Assembly: GCA_024508725.1 (NCBI GenBank) | Contig: JANINS010000003.1 | Location: 62,001-126,000, forward strand | Origin: Chitinophagaceae bacterium | GTDB taxonomy: Bacteria > Bacteroidota > Bacteroidia > Chitinophagales > Chitinophagaceae | Reading direction: 5' to 3' | DNA: 64,000 nt | In this document: positions 25,333-33,966 of the stretch, piece by piece | How the letters are laid out: each line of letters begins with the position of its first letter | Position numbering within the stretch: position 1 is the stretch's first letter | The notes under the pieces: model-generated | Told to the model about the DNA's origin: nothing | The model's input: only the letters and a program-made list of their open reading frames with translations | Database searches by the model: none | Made by a program: the position numbers and the translations under genes

Positions 25333-26640
25333 TTAAAACAAAGTATCAACTCCATAAACGTTTCCTTCAGCATCTTCGATCAGATAGATAGATAGCTCAT
25401 ACTTTATAATAGGATCATTATTCTGTTTATATAATGCTGCAATAAAATTTTTTGTGAGCATATACTCCTCGCCTTCTTTTAATGGACCAGCGCTGTAGTA
25501 AATAGACTGGTGTATAGGTTTGCTTTTAAACCTGGAAAGAAAAGTTTCATATTCCTTGTAAGTTTTTTCATTGTCGAATCCGATCTTAACAATAACGAAC
25601 CTGCGATTCCCTTTATCTAATGGTGTCTTGATAAAAGAAAGCACTTCAAACTTACTCATGGTATCTACGAGAGTGGTGTCTTTCAGCCATCGGGTGAAAA
25701 TGCTGTCTGTTTTAGTACTATAACGTTTACTCAGCGTGAAGCCGGCTTCGTCTAACATTTCACGATCTGTAATATTATTAGCCCCCCAGGCATCAAGATG
25801 GTCGTATAAAAAGTCAATATCGTAATGATATAATTTGTTCTTAGCAACCTTAATAAAGTTCTTCTTAGCCTGCAACAATTCCACTACAGCATCCCTATTT
25901 TTGGTAAGTGAGGTCTTCATTTTTGCAGGAGCTGCATAGAAAACAACAGAGTCGTACACTTTGCTTGCAGAATCATAATCATTTATGCGAAAAAGATAAT
26001 TGTATTGAATAAGATAGCGGTGCAACAGGTAAGGTGATTGGATATTTTCAATCATCTTCAACACCTGCTCGTATTTTTCACGCTTTGGATTCTGAGATGC
26101 TGCATAGGCAGTAAGTACTTTTTTATATGCGATATCATCATCTAATAATTTCTGAGTTGCATCACTCCAAAACTTGGTCTCTTTCATTAAAAGCGAATCG
26201 CTATTTCCACTGGAAAGTATATCATTGAATTTTTTTACAGCCTCACTAAAATTATTTGCCTCAACATGGTATAGACCTGTAAAGAATGTTTGATAGGGAG
26301 TTGGAAGTTCAGTTAATGATTGATAATAACCTGCAGAATCACGTGCTTCAAGATCTCGAACTACTCTGAAATAGATGTAAGGCTCCTGTTTACCGAATGA
26401 CGGCGACAAATATGTTTTTACTTTTTCTGATAGCTCTTTACCTAAAGAGGCTTCTTCATTTATTGTTTTCTTTTTTGATCCAGTAAAAGCAAAAAGTGTT
26501 CGGGGTTCTCTTTCCGCTAACGGAGTGAGGGTATAAATTCCGTCTTTCCTTATGAAGGTATCCAAAAATATCTCCTGTGCCTGAAGCGAAAAGCTGAATG
26601 ATAGACAAACTAAAAAAAATGAAAATCTCATTGGTGGCAT
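25333..26640 (-). CDS. Exported protein of unknown function
   Basis: A 435 aa protein with a signal peptide (RFSFFLVCLSFSFSLQAQ); the fourth codon is an alternative Met start. I do not recognise a family. Residues about 100-260 are helix-rich with TPR-like spacing (FFTGLYHVEANNFSEAVKKF and later YLIQYNYLFRINDYDSASKV), suggesting a protein-binding scaffold. The C-terminal 150 residues are mixed alpha/beta and contain no obvious catalytic motif. It stands alone between the paralogue pair and the metalloprotease, each separated by about 90-120 bases. Confidence 0.6.
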   Translation of the reverse strand: MPPMRFSFFLVCLSFSFSLQAQEIFLDTFIRKDGIYTLTPLAEREPRTLFAFTGSKKKTINEEASLGKELSEKVKTYLSPSFGKQEPYIYFRVVRDLEARDSAGYYQSLTELPTPYQTFFTGLYHVEANNFSEAVKKFNDILSSGNSDSLLMKETKFWSDATQKLLDDDIAYKKVLTAYAASQNPKREKYEQVLKMIENIQSPYLLHRYLIQYNYLFRINDYDSASKVYDSVVFYAAPAKMKTSLTKNRDAVVELLQAKKNFIKVAKNKLYHYDIDFLYDHLDAWGANNITDREMLDEAGFTLSKRYSTKTDSIFTRWLKDTTLVDTMSKFEVLSFIKTPLDKGNRRFVIVKIGFDNEKTYKEYETFLSRFKSKPIHQSIYYSAGPLKEGEEYMLTKNFIAALYKQNNDPIIKYELSIYLIEDAEGNVYGVDTLF

Positions 26641-26679
26641 TGTAAAACTCCAAATTAACGATAATTAGATATCAATATA

Positions 26680-26709
26680 AAAAAAGAGGCTTCCTATTTG
26701 GAAGCCTCT
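26680..26709 (-). terminator. Terminator after the secreted metalloprotease gene
   Basis: Perfect stem AGAGGCTTCC / GGAAGCCTCT with loop TATTT and a T-run on the minus strand, 20 bases past the stop. Confidence 0.9.
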
Positions 26710-26728
26710 GGTTACTAATCAACTAAAA

Positions 26729-29700
26729 CTATTCTTTTACGATCTTTTGTTGTTTCAATACTTTTCCATCAGGAGATGTGATGACAACTACATACACACC
26801 TGCAATCAATCTTTCAGTATTGATAACACCTGAACCTGCAATGTTGGTCTGAAGTGTTTTCCTTCCATACATATCCGATACTACAACATTCACTTTCTCT
26901 GAAAAACCACCCATATCAATTTTTAGTGCACTGCGAACAGGGTTTGGATACAATATAACGATCGGTTCTTTTGCTATTTGCTCATTACGTGTTGCTGTTC
27001 CAAGCTGTACTTTCAAAGTATAACAAGAACTTGCGTTATTGGCATTGTTATACCCATAAACCTGTGCATAATACGTTCCTGCTGCTGCAGTATAATTGAT
27101 GGTTTCAGCAGAAGTACTTCCATTTTGAGATATCGCAACCTGTGTACCTGCACTGTTCAACAACTTAAGATCATAATCAGCAGGGAGCGTACCCAATGTT
27201 ACTGAAATGGTTCCTCCTGTAGTGATAACAAACTTATAGATATCAATATCACCACTAGGACTGATCAAGCCGGTAATATTTGTATTGAAAGGAATGGTGG
27301 CTGCACCTGAAATTGTTCCATTCGTAGTATTATCGTAAGTACTCTGACAACCAGTTGTAGTAGTTACAGTAGCCCTGATGGTATAACAAGTTGCACTATT
27401 GGCACCGTTATAACCTATCACTTTAATGTAATAAGTGCCTGCAGCCTGGTTAGAAAGTGATACTGTTTCTGTTGCAGTAGCACTTGTTCCGGAACCGATC
27501 TGAGTACCTGCATTGTTATAAATATATAGATCATAATCTACACCGGAAGGGCCTACTAATTCATAAGAAATATTTCCGGTAGCAGTTGTTGTGATCTTAA
27601 AGTAATCCACATCAGTCGATGAACTGATCGCTGCTGAATTGATGACTCCTGAAGTAATCGCTACTGCTGCGGCTTGTGTTTCATTCGGCTCGAATGCTGA
27701 AGCACAACCTGATATTGCACTTGTAGTAAATTGTGATGAAACATAACTGCTTGATCCGCCTGAACAGTTTGTTCTCACTCTCCAATCATACAAAGTCGAT
27801 GCACTGAGTGATGATAGATTAACGCTTGTTGAAGTAGTTGCAGAAGCTGCATTGATCCACGTTGATGAAGCGTTTGTTTTATAATCTACATCATAACTTA
27901 TCGCTCCACTAACTGCCGTCCAGCTTACAGTAGCACTACTACTTGTGATGGCTGAAGATGTAAGACCACCAGGTGCGTTACAGGTAGCAGGAGTTGATGT
28001 GGTGAATTGTGCTGAAGTGTAAGCACTGGATGAGGCAGAACAATTTGTTCTCACTCTCCAATCATACAATGTAGCAGACGATAGACCACTAATATTTGCT
28101 GAAGTAACTGTTGTTCCGCTAACAACATTGGTCCATGTTGATGAAGCGTTTGTTTTATAATCTACATCATAACTAACAGCACCACTTACCGCAGTCCAGC
28201 TTACAGTAGCTGACGAAGTTGTAATTGAAGAAGCTGTTAATCCTGAAGGAGCAGCGCAACCACTTCCTGCACTGATAGTAAAGTTTGTATTCGAAATATC
28301 AAAGAAGATATTACCTACTGCTTCTACTTTAATACGTGCCGTTGTTGAAGCTGTGTTGGGAATGGTTACTACTTCACTTCCATCGTTAGCTGTGCTGGCT
28401 AAGAGAACAGTTGGAAAAGTTTGTCCGCCATCTGTAGATAGAGAAATTTTTACGTTAGCGCAATTTATTGGAGAAACGTTCGTGCTATTCACACTCCAGG
28501 TAACGGTTTGAGAAGAGCCACCAGCCCACGTTACTGCTGTATTGGGTGCCGTAACGGCAAAAGGCCCTGCTGATCCGTTCACAGTTACTACCATATCAGT
28601 GAACTGGGTTTGACCAACACTTACAGGAGTAGTGGAACTGTACACAGCATTGTCTCTTACAGTTAATCTGAAATTAAGTGTTCTTGCAACAGAACTTAAA
28701 GCTTCTGTATTTGCTACTGCATCTCCACCTGATAAGGGCCCTGTTACATTTGCACCAGCCAAAATAGTAGAAAGCTGAGGGAAATATCTGGTGGGCGAAG
28801 TGGTTGGCCGGAATGATATCCAGTTAGGTCCACTCGACTTCGTTGCACTTGCTACACTGTTGTTGCCTGTTTGAGAATTGGAGGCATTATCATTCTGCTC
28901 CCAGCAATAGGTTAAAACATTACCTGCATCTGCATCAGTCGCTGATCCTGTAAGTGCAAACGGTGTACTCTTAGGTATCGTATAATTCGCTACTGTACTT
29001 ACAACAGGAGTAGCATTTGTAATGCTCAATGTTGTTGGGCAAGTCTTACTATTTAAATTCGATTGAATCTGTGCAATAGAAGCCTGGTGATAAAAATCAA
29101 ATGAATGAGGAGCCAGATCCTGGTTGGTAATTCCTGCATAACCCATGATGGTAATACCAGAGCCGGGCTCTTTATTCACACCGGTTCCTTCATTGTTCAT
29201 GGAGAAAGTGTGGTTTGCACCTAACTGGTGACCAATCTCATGCACTACATAATCTACATCGAAGTTATCTCCCTGTGGTATTCCATCAGCTGGTGAAGTA
29301 TAGCCACTACCTTTTTGTCCATTTACACAAATACAACCAATGCAACCTGCATTACCACCTCCACCTGAAGCTCCGAATAAGTGTCCAATGTCATAGTTGG
29401 CGTCTCCAATAACTGAGGTGAGTGTATTCTGTAATTCTGAATTCCAGGCACCACCTGCACCGGTTGATGCTGCAGAATATGGATCGGTAGAAGCATTGTA
29501 ATAAAAAACCGATGTTGTGTTTGCAACAAGATTAAGATGTAATGCAAGATCCTTTTCATAAATACCATTACAGCGGGTAAGTGTGTTATTCACTGCGGCA
29601 AGCACCAAACTCACCTGTGATGAACTGGTAGCTCCAAAATAATTTGAATATTCAGCTGTAACAGATTGCGCTAATCTCATGATCTTAAGATTCGCACCTG

Positions 29701-30289
29701 ATCTGGCTGCGAGTCCACTTCTTGTAACTGTTTTATCTAAATCGATCGACAACTTAGCTTCAGGAGTAGTACAGTTCCATGGATGAATTCCTTTTTGACT
29801 TTGCGACTTAAATACTGCATAAGTACGGTGATCGTTTGAGTAAGGTTCTATGAACTCATTCTCTGTTTCTGTACGAAAGATCATTGTTTGAATTCCCTGT
29901 GGAGAAATACTCAGTTTTAAACTTGCTGAAGGATCTGTTATTCCTTTACCCGAAAAAGCCCTGATCTCGGGAAACTGAGCCTGCAACGCAGCTTCAAAGT
30001 TTGAAGCTTCTACCACCTCGAATTGTTCAAATGAGCCATGGGCATTGGGTAGAGAGATAAGTGTAGTTCGTTTACCTGTGCCAACGATCGTAAAAAGTTC
30101 CTGCCTTAATGAAGCAATATCCAGATCAAACAATTTAAACTCTTTGGGGAATGACTGCCGAACAACTCCTTTATCGGGAGTGATCTCGAAACTGCTGCGT
30201 TTTGTTTCTGTCCATACACCTTCTTTCTGTGCAAAGCCAGAAAAGGTGAGCAGCACGAGAACGAGTGTGCTACATAAAATTTTTCTCAT
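26729..30289 (-). CDS. Secreted zinc metalloprotease (reprolysin-like) with FN3, PPC and T9SS sorting domains
   Basis: A 1186 aa protein from ATG 30289, which gives a proper signal peptide (MRKILCSTLVLVLLTFSGFA); the frame is open 138 bases further. A propeptide is followed by a metzincin catalytic domain with HEIGHQLGANH (zinc ligands H350, H354 and H360, catalytic Glu351) and a Met-turn (ITIMGYA). Then come an Ig/cadherin-like region, two fibronectin III repeats (about 677-765 and 769-857) and two PPC-type beta-sandwich domains. Last is a type A T9SS C-terminal domain (ILYPNPVRSALKIDM to the end). It is exported across the outer membrane by type IX secretion and probably released or surface-attached. 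The two FN3 repeats are almost identical in DNA over part of their length. Confidence 0.93.
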   Translation of the reverse strand: MRKILCSTLVLVLLTFSGFAQKEGVWTETKRSSFEITPDKGVVRQSFPKEFKLFDLDIASLRQELFTIVGTGKRTTLISLPNAHGSFEQFEVVEASNFEAALQAQFPEIRAFSGKGITDPSASLKLSISPQGIQTMIFRTETENEFIEPYSNDHRTYAVFKSQSQKGIHPWNCTTPEAKLSIDLDKTVTRSGLAARSGANLKIMRLAQSVTAEYSNYFGATSSSQVSLVLAAVNNTLTRCNGIYEKDLALHLNLVANTTSVFYYNASTDPYSAASTGAGGAWNSELQNTLTSVIGDANYDIGHLFGASGGGGNAGCIGCICVNGQKGSGYTSPADGIPQGDNFDVDYVVHEIGHQLGANHTFSMNNEGTGVNKEPGSGITIMGYAGITNQDLAPHSFDFYHQASIAQIQSNLNSKTCPTTLSITNATPVVSTVANYTIPKSTPFALTGSATDADAGNVLTYCWEQNDNASNSQTGNNSVASATKSSGPNWISFRPTTSPTRYFPQLSTILAGANVTGPLSGGDAVANTEALSSVARTLNFRLTVRDNAVYSSTTPVSVGQTQFTDMVVTVNGSAGPFAVTAPNTAVTWAGGSSQTVTWSVNSTNVSPINCANVKISLSTDGGQTFPTVLLASTANDGSEVVTIPNTASTTARIKVEAVGNIFFDISNTNFTISAGSGCAAPSGLTASSITTSSATVSWTAVSGAVSYDVDYKTNASSTWTNVVSGTTVTSANISGLSSATLYDWRVRTNCSASSSAYTSAQFTTSTPATCNAPGGLTSSAITSSSATVSWTAVSGAISYDVDYKTNASSTWINAASATTSTSVNLSSLSASTLYDWRVRTNCSGGSSSYVSSQFTTSAISGCASAFEPNETQAAAVAITSGVINSAAISSSTDVDYFKITTTATGNISYELVGPSGVDYDLYIYNNAGTQIGSGTSATATETVSLSNQAAGTYYIKVIGYNGANSATCYTIRATVTTTTGCQSTYDNTTNGTISGAATIPFNTNITGLISPSGDIDIYKFVITTGGTISVTLGTLPADYDLKLLNSAGTQVAISQNGSTSAETINYTAAAGTYYAQVYGYNNANNASSCYTLKVQLGTATRNEQIAKEPIVILYPNPVRSALKIDMGGFSEKVNVVVSDMYGRKTLQTNIAGSGVINTERLIAGVYVVVITSPDGKVLKQQKIVKE
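27861..28174 (-). repeat. Duplicated fibronectin III DNA repeat inside the metalloprotease gene
   Basis: Bases 27861-27898 and 28137-28174 are identical over 38 nt with a 276-base offset (92 codons), encoding YDVDYKTNASST in both repeats. The nearby CVRTNCS-type ends are also similar. This shows a recent tandem duplication or gene conversion of the FN3 module. Confidence 0.85.
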
Positions 30290-30575
30290 AGAATTGTGTT
30301 TAGATTGATGAAGAGGGGAAACATTCAATTTACTACACCACTCAAGGGTATTCAAAGATGAAAGTTCAATCGGGTTAGTGAAATGTCTTTTTGGGTGGCT
30401 AAAGCATTGGATTATAAGTAAAAACACTGAAACGACTCGTGTAATTACCTGAGAGATACACTATAGAAAAAGCATTTAAAACCCTATTCTCCTTAAGCCA
30501 ATGCAATCGTTTGCTTAATTCTAACCATTCTCTCACATTTCGAACTGTAGCTTTAGCTTTTAAAAGATATTTCTG

Positions 30576-32090
30576 ATGACAAGATTGATCGCCATCCTTT
30601 TTTCTTTATTTCTTTTTACTGTTTCCAAGGCACAGGTGAATGAAAAAAACCTCGACTATTTTTACAACAAGTCACCATTTGCAATGCCGGTTGTTTCAGA
30701 ACCAACTTTCAGGAATGCGGTTTATTCTATTAAAGATTTTGGTGCCGTAGCAGATGGAAAAACATTGAACACTTCTGCTATTCAGCAAGCAATCACAACA
30801 TGTAATAAAGATGGTGGTGGTAAAGTAATCATCCCACAAGGAACATGGCTTACAGGACCAATCGAGTTATTGAGTAATGTAAATCTTGTGGTTGAAAAAA
30901 ATGGATTACTTCAGTTCACACAGGATCGTAAACAATATCCCATTATTAAGGCTGGTAAAAAAAGCAGCACATTAACTGTAGCTTCTCCAATATATGCATA
31001 CAGTGCTACAAATATTGCGATCACAGGTGAAGGAATTATTGATGGTTCTGGAGAAAGTTGGAGGCCTGTAAAGAAAAACAAAGTTCTACCAGGCTTTTGG
31101 GATAAGCTGGTAAATAGTGGAGGTGTATTAAGTAACGATGGAAAAATATGGTGGCCTAGTAATGAGGCTATGAATGGTGAAGCCTACCTAGAAACATTAA
31201 AATCAAAAGGCAAAGACCTTATTGCAGAAGACTATCTGCCTGCAAGAGATTTTATGAGACCTTACATGGTGTTATTTACTGACTGTGAAAAAATTTTGAT
31301 TGAAAATATTACGCTACGAAACTCCCCAAAATTTGTTTTTTATCCCAGTAGATGCACTGATCTAACTATTCGTGGAGCGAATGTTTTTAATGAAGCGTGG
31401 GCTCAAAATGGTGATGGAATTGATATCAGTGCCTGTAAGAATGTGGTGATATTTAATACTACGGTAAGTGCAGGTGATGATGGAATATGTATGAAAAGCA
31501 GCAGGGGCAAAAATGATGCTGGCGAGGCATTGCTTCAAAACGTTCTGATTGCAAATTGTAAAGTGTATACAGGTCATGGCGGATTTGTGATCGGTAGCAA
31601 TACTGATGGCGGAATGAAGAATATTTTCGTTTCCAATTGTTATTTCAATGGAACAGATATCGGCATCAGGGTTAAAAGTAACAGCGGAAGAGGCGGCAAG
31701 GTCGAACACATATACATCGACTCAATCGTAATGGATAATATCAAGGACGAAGCAATATCATTCGATACATATTATGAAGATGTAACAGCGGGAAAACAAA
31801 AAGGTGATGTTGTTACCACTGCGGTAGATAAAGTTCCTGAGTTTACTGGTTTTCATATTTCTAATATCATCTGCAGGAAAGCAAAGGTGGGATTATATAT
31901 CAACGGTCTTTCTTACATGCCTGTTCATGATATTAAACTAACCAATGTAACATTGACTGCAGATAAAAGTGCAGAGATCAATTTTGCCCGGAATATCACA
32001 GGCTCAAACATTGTATTCAATACTAAAAAGTCAGCGGTAACCATTAAAAATGCTGAGAATATTGTTATAAATGGACAGGAAGTGAAATAA
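30576..32090 (+). CDS. Exported GH28 polygalacturonase-like glycosidase
   Basis: A 504 aa beta-helix glycoside hydrolase with signal peptide MTRLIAILFSLFLFTVSKAQ. The N-terminal YSIKDFGAVADGKTLNTSAI is typical of GH28. The active site blocks are present: NGDGID (Asp280; a variant of the NTD box), GDDG (Asp301, Asp302), GHG (333-335) and RVKS (365-368). It hydrolyses galacturonic acid-containing polymers or relatives such as rhamnogalacturonan. It has no T9SS domain, so it is probably periplasmic. No SusC/SusD pair is beside it; instead it borders the exopolysaccharide locus. A terminator follows. Confidence 0.92.
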   Translation: MTRLIAILFSLFLFTVSKAQVNEKNLDYFYNKSPFAMPVVSEPTFRNAVYSIKDFGAVADGKTLNTSAIQQAITTCNKDGGGKVIIPQGTWLTGPIELLSNVNLVVEKNGLLQFTQDRKQYPIIKAGKKSSTLTVASPIYAYSATNIAITGEGIIDGSGESWRPVKKNKVLPGFWDKLVNSGGVLSNDGKIWWPSNEAMNGEAYLETLKSKGKDLIAEDYLPARDFMRPYMVLFTDCEKILIENITLRNSPKFVFYPSRCTDLTIRGANVFNEAWAQNGDGIDISACKNVVIFNTTVSAGDDGICMKSSRGKNDAGEALLQNVLIANCKVYTGHGGFVIGSNTDGGMKNIFVSNCYFNGTDIGIRVKSNSGRGGKVEHIYIDSIVMDNIKDEAISFDTYYEDVTAGKQKGDVVTTAVDKVPEFTGFHISNIICRKAKVGLYINGLSYMPVHDIKLTNVTLTADKSAEINFARNITGSNIVFNTKKSAVTIKNAENIVINGQEVK

Positions 32091-32112
32091 CTTTATAGAT
32101 ATAAATACAAAT

Positions 32113-32140
32113 AAGAGCTGCTTTTTGAGCGGCTCTTTTT
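32113..32140 (+). terminator. Terminator after the GH28 gene
   Basis: Stem AAGAGCTGC / GCGGCTCTT (one T-G pair) with loop TTTTTGA and a T-run, 23 bases past the stop. Confidence 0.82.
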
Positions 32141-32172
32141 GTTTTGACTCTAAGGTTAGATAAATTGTGCCG

Positions 32173-32955
32173 ATGATCACTGTTTTGCAGATACTGGTGG
32201 TGCTGTTGTTTATTGTAATTCTTATAGTAGTGGTGTTTAAACCCAGAAAGAATGCATCTTATCATTTGCCGGATCACTACAAAGACTTATTACAAGATTA
32301 TGTAAATTTTTATACTTCGTTGAATGAAGAAGATCAAAAACATTTTCATCAGCGATTAGAAAAGTTTTATGCTGCAGTAAAGATAACTGGTGTGAATGCC
32401 GAGGTTGAAGATCTGGATAGAGTGTTGATCGGAGCGGCAGCCATCATTCCAGTTTTTTATATCAAAGACTGGGAATATGTTCACCTGAAAGAAGTGCTTG
32501 TATATCCCGGAAATTTCAATGTTGATTTTGACCAGGCTGGTAATAACCGATCTGTTTTAGGAATGGTAGGAACAGGTGCATTGCAGAATGTGATGATATT
32601 ATCTAAATGGGAGTTACGGCAAAACTTCATCTCACCTGGTTCTACAAGAAATACTGCCATTCATGAGTTTGCACACCTGGTTGATAAGATGGATGGAACT
32701 TTTGATGGGGTACCCGAGATATTATTAACCAGAAAATATATCCCTCAATGGAACTTTCTAATGACTGATTTAATAGAGAAAATAGCAAGAGGAGAAACAG
32801 ATATTGATCTTTATGCAACCACTAACCAGGTAGAATGTTTTGCAGTGATCTGCGAATATTATTTTATGCAACAGCAACAATTCAATATACAATATCCTGA
32901 GATAGGTCGGATGCTACAACAGGTATTTCGAGTGCCAGCAAATGATCATAACTGA
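32173..32955 (+). CDS. mtfA: MtfA-type zinc peptidase family protein
   Basis: A 260 aa protein with one N-terminal membrane segment (VLQILVVLLFIVILIVVVFK), then a cytosolic or periplasmic domain with the zinc motif HEFAH (His164, Glu165, His168) in AIHEFAHLVDKMDG. The preceding LVYPGNF and SKWELRQN blocks match the MtfA (Mlc titration factor) family, whose E. coli member is a peptidase that sequesters the glucose repressor Mlc. No Mlc homologue is visible here, so the role in this organism is open. ATG 32173 is chosen; a GTG at 32167 would add two codons. Its end overlaps the convergent pssE-like gene by 10 bases. Confidence 0.87.
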   Translation: MITVLQILVVLLFIVILIVVVFKPRKNASYHLPDHYKDLLQDYVNFYTSLNEEDQKHFHQRLEKFYAAVKITGVNAEVEDLDRVLIGAAAIIPVFYIKDWEYVHLKEVLVYPGNFNVDFDQAGNNRSVLGMVGTGALQNVMILSKWELRQNFISPGSTRNTAIHEFAHLVDKMDGTFDGVPEILLTRKYIPQWNFLMTDLIEKIARGETDIDLYATTNQVECFAVICEYYFMQQQQFNIQYPEIGRMLQQVFRVPANDHN

Positions 32956-33461
32956 GGAACTGCAATAATATCCTGCCTTTGGGGTTGTATAAAATCACGG
33001 ATTGAATTCAACATCTGTGCTGAAGCATGTGCAGGAACTTTTTCCATTACAGGCAATTGCCCCTTAAGGAATAACTTAATTTTTTCTTCTAGTTGTGCTT
33101 TATCATAAGCAACCTGGAGCCTGGTTATTTGTTCAAGTCTTACACATGTATCGATCTGGTGATTATTACGTGTTTCCTTTAACTTACCCAATCTAGGGAA
33201 AACGATCATTGGTTTTTGTAACTGTGCAACAGATAAGATCGTTCCTGTTCCGGCATGACTGATAATAAGCTCAGCCGATTCTACATAACTCCTGAAATCC
33301 TTTGGTGCTATGTAATCAAGTGTCTTAATATTTTTGGGTTGATATTTCATTCCAAACACCTGTGCGATTACTTCTTTACCCTGTAATAAAGGAGCAACTT
33401 CATCAACTGCCTGGATCATTCTATCAAATGGTAACTGGGAGCCTACTGTAACAAAGATCAT
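32946..33461 (-). CDS. pssE: PssE/Alg13-like glycosyltransferase subunit (GT28 C-terminal domain)
   Basis: A 171 aa protein matching the UDP-sugar-binding half of a split glycosyltransferase: MIFVTVGSQLPFDRMI at the start and the SAELIISHAGTGTILSVAQ donor site. It pairs with the PssD-like protein encoded just upstream, as in Alg13/Alg14 and in rhizobial PssE/PssD, which add a sugar (often glucuronic acid or GlcNAc) to a polyprenyl-linked acceptor. I chose ATG 33461, which overlaps the pssD stop as ATGA; the reading frame is open a little further upstream but this start is the conserved one. Last gene of the exopolysaccharide run. Confidence 0.88.
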   Translation of the reverse strand: MIFVTVGSQLPFDRMIQAVDEVAPLLQGKEVIAQVFGMKYQPKNIKTLDYIAPKDFRSYVESAELIISHAGTGTILSVAQLQKPMIVFPRLGKLKETRNNHQIDTCVRLEQITRLQVAYDKAQLEEKIKLFLKGQLPVMEKVPAHASAQMLNSIRDFIQPQRQDIIAVPQL

Positions 33462-33901
33462 ATCATTATATTTCCTGCGTAAACAATTTTCGGTGTTGCA
33501 AGGTGTGCCCATTGAGTATATACACGATCAGCAAACAACTCACACATCTTTCCACTAACAGAAACTTTTTCTGCGTGGCAGAGGCTTTCAACCCAAATGG
33601 TTTTTGAACCCAGCAGTCTGCCTATAAATAAAGCCAGCACACCAGGAGCTGCACCGGTTGTAACAACAACATCAGGTTTTATTTTTTTAAACAACCTGTA
33701 CATCTTCCATGCAACCATTGGTATTTTGAATGCATTCCAACGACTGAAATCAGGCACTGTATAAAACGGAAATCCTTTACACGATGATGCAAAACTCTCG
33801 TGAGTAGACATGTAGATCAACTCCTGATCTTCAAACGCCGGTTGAAGACGAAGTAATTCTGTAATGTGGCCTCCACCGGAAGCTACGGCTAAAATTTTCA
33901 T
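33458..33901 (-). CDS. pssD: PssD/Alg14-like glycosyltransferase subunit
   Basis: A 147 aa protein starting MKILAVASGGGHITELLRLQ, the typical Alg14/PssD opening, which recruits the catalytic PssE partner to the membrane and forms the acceptor side. A later segment, KPDVVVTTGAAPGVLALFIG, matches the family, and ESLCHAEKVSVSGKM is conserved. The start is ATG 33901; the longer frame to 33958 would give an unlikely N-terminal extension. The gene is coupled to pssE by a 4-base overlap. It is 63 bases downstream of the fused epimerase/PLP gene, with a strong hairpin in that gap. Confidence 0.87.
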   Translation of the reverse strand: MKILAVASGGGHITELLRLQPAFEDQELIYMSTHESFASSCKGFPFYTVPDFSRWNAFKIPMVAWKMYRLFKKIKPDVVVTTGAAPGVLALFIGRLLGSKTIWVESLCHAEKVSVSGKMCELFADRVYTQWAHLATPKIVYAGNIMI

Positions 33902-33921
33902 GATTATGCTATTGTAACAAT

Positions 33922-33966
33922 AACTGTGCAGAGACTGATATGCAACCAGCCTCTGCACAGTTTTTT
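33922..33966 (+). terminator. Strong hairpin between the fused gene and pssD, T-run facing the plus strand
   Basis: Perfect 12-bp stem AACTGTGCAGAG / CTCTGCACAGTT with a 17-base loop. Six Ts follow on the plus strand (33961-33966). As drawn it would stop plus-strand transcription coming from mtfA, antisense to pssE/pssD, before it enters the fused gene. On the minus strand the downstream sequence is TTATTGTTA, a poor T-run, so operon read-through may be partial. Confidence 0.7.

Noticed and set aside
27861-28174. Two exact repeats that could suggest a CRISPR array
   Set aside because: Only two copies, 276 bases apart, in frame with FN3 codons of a protease; no short regular spacers or cas genes.
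29323-29568. 81-codon open frame on the minus strand inside the metalloprotease gene
   Set aside because: It is out of frame with an obvious large gene that has full domain structure; its composition is typical of a shadow frame.
30290-30427. 46-codon N-terminal extension of the metalloprotease
   Set aside because: It precedes a perfect signal peptide beginning at ATG 30289.
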